Assembly: GCA_949288735.1 (NCBI GenBank)
Contig: CASELE010000003.1
Coordinates: 1-64,000 of the forward strand
Length of the DNA stretch: 64,000 nt
Source of the DNA: an uncultured Alistipes sp.
Lineage (GTDB): Bacteria > Bacteroidota > Bacteroidia > Bacteroidales > Rikenellaceae
Reading direction: 5' to 3'
Under the pieces are notes generated by a model, which made no database searches, had not been told where the DNA came from, and saw nothing but the letters and a program-made list of their open reading frames with translations. This document shows, one piece after another, positions 61,269-64,000 of this stretch (positions within the stretch are counted from its first letter, which is position 1; each line of letters begins with the position of its first letter). The position numbers and the translations under genes were made by a program.

Positions 61269-62096
61269 ATGAGAGAATTTTCTACTATAAAGGAAAGAAT
61301 TCTTCAATTTCTTGAACTGAAGGGTATTACAAAATACGCCTTCTACAAGACCACCGGCATCGCCAACGGTGTGCTGAGCCAGGCAAACGGCATATCCGAG
61401 GAGAATCTGCTGAAATTTCTCGATTGCTATCCGGAGGTGAATCCCGGCTGGCTCGTCCGCGGCGAAGGACCTGTGGAGTTGAGGAGCGCACCTGCCTGGA
61501 GCTACGGCAGGCACAACACCGCCGAAACGGCCTGCATGAACGACGTGCAGGCGTCCTACGGCACCACGGCCGCATCCGTACACGGCACGACGCCGCCCGT
61601 TCCCGTACGCGCGCTGTCGGAGGCCCAATCGGCCGAAGCGGCAACTCCCGACGCGGAAGAGCACATCGCCCTGCCCCGTTCACTGCTCGGCCCGGGCCAT
61701 CGCTGCTGCTTCCGGCTCGACGAACCGGGACGGTCGGTTCCCGAAGCCGGCCGCCGCTACGCCGTGTGCCGTCTGACGGAATGCGGCGAACGGGCCGACG
61801 GGCACAACGCACTCTTCGTGGCGGCCCTGACCGACGGACGCACACTGCTCTGCCGCCGCAGCGGCGAGGAGAATACGTTCTCCGTTCTTCCGGAACATAC
61901 GGGCACGCTCGGAAGCCCGGTCGAACGCTTCGCAAGCGGGGCCGTGCATCTGCTCTGGAGAGTCGAATGGCTTCTGACCGACACGGAGAGCCTTCAGACC
62001 GACGCGACCGGAGCGTCGAGGCTCACCCGCATGGAGGAGGAGATCACCGACCTGCGCCGACGGTTCGACCGCATCGCCGGGCCGCACGGCGACTGA
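61269..62096 (+). CDS. HTH regulator with C-terminal LexA/S24-like or sensor domain
   Basis: From MREFSTIKERILQFLE the protein has 275 residues. Residues 1-65 are an XRE-type HTH (KYAFYKTTGIANGVLSQANG) followed by YPEVNPGWLVRGEGPVEL, the same build as the regulator at 8469-9026. The C-terminal part (HIALPRSLLGPGHRCCFRLD onward) resembles the beta-rich S24 fold of phage repressors, but no clear Ser-Lys dyad was found. It may be a phage-derived regulator. The upstream frame is rejected. Confidence 0.7.
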   Translation: MREFSTIKERILQFLELKGITKYAFYKTTGIANGVLSQANGISEENLLKFLDCYPEVNPGWLVRGEGPVELRSAPAWSYGRHNTAETACMNDVQASYGTTAASVHGTTPPVPVRALSEAQSAEAATPDAEEHIALPRSLLGPGHRCCFRLDEPGRSVPEAGRRYAVCRLTECGERADGHNALFVAALTDGRTLLCRRSGEENTFSVLPEHTGTLGSPVERFASGAVHLLWRVEWLLTDTESLQTDATGASRLTRMEEEITDLRRRFDRIAGPHGD

Positions 62097-62191
62097 CCGG
62101 GCATCCGACTGCGCCGCCGACCCGGGACGCAAAACGAGGAGCATGGCGCGGCTATCGCCGGCAGAAGGGTTGCTTTTTCGGGCAAAAGTTC

Positions 62192-62199
62192 TAATTTTG
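62192..62199 (+). promoter_or_regulatory. -7 element TAATTTTG of the barrel-protein gene
   Basis: An exact TAnnTTTG element lies 29 bp before the ATG at 62229. Confidence 0.65.
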
Positions 62200-62228
62200 T
62201 GCCCTCGAAAAACCCTACCGAACAACTT

Positions 62229-63002
62229 ATGACCCGAAAAATTCTGCTTTTCGCCGCCCTGATCGCGGCTCTTCCGGCGTTTGCCGCGCCGAACTCCGGG
62301 GCGACTCCCGCCGACATACAGGCGTGCGGAACCGACACCCTCTCCGAACCGAATCGCAACCGCGTAGAGATAGATCTCACGCTCGAACTGATGAGCAGCT
62401 ACGTCTGCCGCGGCAGCTACCAGTCGGGCTGCAGTTTCCAGCCCACACTCGAAGCCTCGTGGCGGGGTATCTTTCTCAAGGCATGGGGTTCGACCGATTT
62501 GGACGGCATCCGCATGCGCGAGGTGGACCTCACGCTCGGCTACCGCATCCAGCGGTTCGAGGCGGCCGTCACCGACTACTATGTCACTCCGGCCGACGGA
62601 GGCGGATTCTTCACGGCCGGCGACCGCGGCCCCCACATCTTCGAAGCCTCGGTCGCATGGACCGTCAGCGAACGGGTGCCCCTGCGGCTGTGGTGGGGTA
62701 CGATATTCGCCGGAGCGGACGTCGCCAACGACGGAAGCCGCAACTTCTCCTCGTACCTGCATCTCTCCTACCCCTTCACTGTCCGCCGGTGCGTAGACAT
62801 GAAGGCGGGTATCGGCATGATGCCCTGGTCGACCGAAAACTGCTTCAATACGCGCGGTTTCGCCGTGACGAACGTCTACCTCAACGCCTCGAAGGAGTGG
62901 ACCCTGCGCAACGACATGAAGCTGGGGCTGCTGACCCAGATCATCTGCAACCCCTACCGAGAATCGCTCAACTTCGTGGGAGGAATCAGTTTCCGCATAT
63001 AA
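62229..63002 (+). CDS. Outer-membrane beta-barrel protein of unknown function
   Basis: The start MTRKILLFAALIAALPAFAA at 62229 gives 257 residues with a clear signal peptide. The mature part shows alternating hydrophobic strands (VEIDLTLELMSSYVCRG, MREVDLTLGYRIQRFEAAV, FAVTNVYLNASKEWTL) and ends in SFRI, a C-terminal aromatic-like strand. The MSSYVCRGSYQSG stretch is reminiscent of TorF-like barrel proteins. No pathway can be named. It is monocistronic. Confidence 0.7.
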   Translation: MTRKILLFAALIAALPAFAAPNSGATPADIQACGTDTLSEPNRNRVEIDLTLELMSSYVCRGSYQSGCSFQPTLEASWRGIFLKAWGSTDLDGIRMREVDLTLGYRIQRFEAAVTDYYVTPADGGGFFTAGDRGPHIFEASVAWTVSERVPLRLWWGTIFAGADVANDGSRNFSSYLHLSYPFTVRRCVDMKAGIGMMPWSTENCFNTRGFAVTNVYLNASKEWTLRNDMKLGLLTQIICNPYRESLNFVGGISFRI

Positions 63003-63035
63003 TAAAAGAGGAACGAAGCGGCAGCTTACAACGCA

Positions 63036-63066
63036 TGCGGGGGAGGCTCAGACGGCCTCCCCCGCA
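63036..63066 (+). terminator. Hairpin between the barrel-protein gene and lemA
   Basis: TGCGGGGGAGGC (63036-63047) pairs perfectly with its complement at 63055-63066 around a 7-base loop. A short CTTTC follows. It lies between convergent genes. Confidence 0.75.
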
Positions 63067-63092
63067 CTTTCGCTCAATGCGGTACGGCCTCG

Positions 63093-63686
63093 TCAGAACG
63101 AGACGACAGGTGCCGCCTCGCTCCCTTCGGCCGCGGCGAACCGCTCCTGCGGGCCGAATCCGAAGAGACCCGCCACCAGATTGGAGGGGAAGCGGCGGAT
63201 GGCCACGTTGTAGGTATTCACCCGCTCGTTATACTCCTTGCGCGCCACGGCGATACGGTTCTCGGTCCCCTCGAGCTGCGCCTGCAGTTCGAGAAAATTC
63301 TGATTGGCCTTCAGGTCGGGATAGTTCTCCGCCACGGCTATCAGCCGTCCGAGTGCCGAACCCACCCGGGACTGCGCACGCTGGAACTCGGCCAACCGTT
63401 CGGGCGTCAGATCATCGGCCGACACCTGGAACGACAGGGCCTCGGCACGTGCCTCGACCACGGCGTCGAGCGTCGAGCGCTCGTGTCCGGCATAACCCTT
63501 CACCGTATTGACCAGATTGGGAATCAGGTCGGCACGACGCTGGTACTGCGTCTCGACATTGGCCCATGCGGTCTTTACCGCCTCGTCCTTCGTCACGAAA
63601 CCGTTGTAGGCCGAGTAGAAGAAGATTACAACAAGGGCCACTACGGCAGCCACGACAATCCAGGTCCAGTTCTTTCCTTTTTTCAT
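63093..63686 (-). CDS. LemA-family membrane protein
   Basis: The 197-residue protein has one N-terminal membrane helix (WTWIVVAAVVALVVIFFYSAY), then YNGFVTKDEAVKTAWANVETQYQRRADLIPNLVNTVKGY in outline and ARKEYNERVNTYNVAIRRFPSNLVAG, the LemA signature. Two antiparallel coiled helices follow the membrane anchor. Function is unclear. It lies 57 bp after the TPM-like gene, its usual partner. Confidence 0.93.
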   Translation of the reverse strand: MKKGKNWTWIVVAAVVALVVIFFYSAYNGFVTKDEAVKTAWANVETQYQRRADLIPNLVNTVKGYAGHERSTLDAVVEARAEALSFQVSADDLTPERLAEFQRAQSRVGSALGRLIAVAENYPDLKANQNFLELQAQLEGTENRIAVARKEYNERVNTYNVAIRRFPSNLVAGLFGFGPQERFAAAEGSEAAPVVSF

Positions 63687-63743
63687 GCTTTGTTTTTTGT
63701 TGGGTATTCTATATTTACTCTTTTCGTTCCGTTCTTCGTCCGT

Positions 63744-64000
63744 CTACCAGCGCGAGCCGGCACCGCCTCCGCCGAAGCCGCCTCCGCCGAAGCCGCCCCC
63801 CGAAGACCCTCCGCCGAAGCCGCCAAAGCCGCCCCCCATGAAGACTCCGCCGCCCGCTCCCGGGCCGGCTCCGAAGCCGTCGTTGTGGTGATCGCGCCTT
63901 CTGCGACGCACCGTCTGCCCGCAGTGAGGACAAACAAAAGTATACTCCGATACGCCCTGCTGGGCCGTCCTTACGGCCGACTGGAGCCGCAGCGACATCC
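63744..64000 (-). CDS. C-terminal end of a TPM-domain (YgcG-like) protein, cut by the window edge
   Basis: Only the last 85 or so residues are visible; the gene begins right of base 64000. They hold a zinc-ribbon-like CPHCGQTVRRR and a long Gly/Phe-rich tail (repeats of GGGFGG), ending GGAGSRW. This tail after a TPM domain is typical of YgcG-type membrane proteins encoded with LemA. The TPM domain itself cannot be seen. Confidence 0.75.
   Translation of the reverse strand, partial: MSLRLQSAVRTAQQGVSEYTFVCPHCGQTVRRRRRDHHNDGFGAGPGAGGGVFMGGGFGGFGGGSSGGGFGGGGFGGGGAGSRW

Noticed and set aside
2361-64000. CRISPR arrays, rRNA genes and transposons
   Set aside because: No regularly spaced repeats, rRNA-like sequence or transposase motifs were found outside the prophage.

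Overview
The window looks like a chromosomal segment of a gut-type Bacteroidales bacterium, probably close to Alistipes (Rikenellaceae). The host part is GC-rich, promoters repeatedly show the Bacteroidetes -7 element TAnnTTTG (often with TTG or TTTG about 19-20 bp upstream), and start codons generally lack Shine-Dalgarno sequences. The gene content also fits: a PPi-type phosphofructokinase, rubrerythrin, DUF4919 and clostripain-like lipoproteins, and a LolA gene beside ftsK. Species assignment is inference.

Layout. 1-2360: leftward metal ABC transporter genes and a HAD phosphatase. 2645-8067: a complete-looking AT-rich microvirus (alpavirus-like) prophage between two 28-bp dif-like sites. 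It encodes a Rep, the major capsid protein, a candidate scaffold protein, a pilot protein and several small proteins, including an unlisted 25-residue J-like peptide and a strange overlapping pair at its right end. No integrase is present, so host XerCD is the likely recombinase. 8068-8461: remnant of a second related element carrying a diverged copy of the last gene. 8469-9688: an XRE regulator and an AT-rich stretch with repeated TTTGTAAAC-type sites. 9689-15255: HIT protein, RelA/SpoT homologue, RecA, peroxiredoxin, zinc-ribbon protein and WYL regulator. 15430: tRNA-Gln.

15599-26271 is the most interesting host region. A leftward set encodes an SLC13-type permease, APS kinase, both ATP sulfurylase subunits, a sulfotransferase and an Omp85-type outer-membrane protein; no PAPS reductase is seen. 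Divergent from it is a tight rightward operon of a steroid 5-alpha-reductase homologue, an Old Yellow Enzyme-type ene-reductase, a short-chain dehydrogenase and a HAD phosphatase. I read the whole as a candidate steroid or bile-acid reduction-and-sulfation locus: reductases and dehydrogenase set the A/B-ring geometry and the 3-hydroxyl, and PAPS plus the sulfotransferase then conjugate it.

26452-37243: two tRNA-Pro genes, cold-shock protein, PPi-phosphofructokinase, a SLOG-like protein, YtxH and holin-like membrane proteins, rubrerythrin, a thioredoxin-like lipoprotein, an acyl-CoA dehydrogenase/EtfAB operon, adenylosuccinate synthetase and an LRR lipoprotein. 37258-47604: an acidic protein, LigA, DapA, DUF4919, C11 peptidase, RsuA/RluB pseudouridine synthase, MATE pump and a TPR protein. 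47618-60813: a DNA-topology and division cluster (GyrA, LolA, FtsK, MurI, AroK, topoisomerase IV A and B, PlsC). 60981-64000: a divergent regulator pair in an AT-rich patch, an outer-membrane barrel protein, LemA and the end of a TPM/YgcG-like protein. From 8.4 kb to the right edge most housekeeping genes point left, towards the dif-like sites. This would fit a replication terminus near 2.6-8.1 kb, but the window alone cannot prove it.
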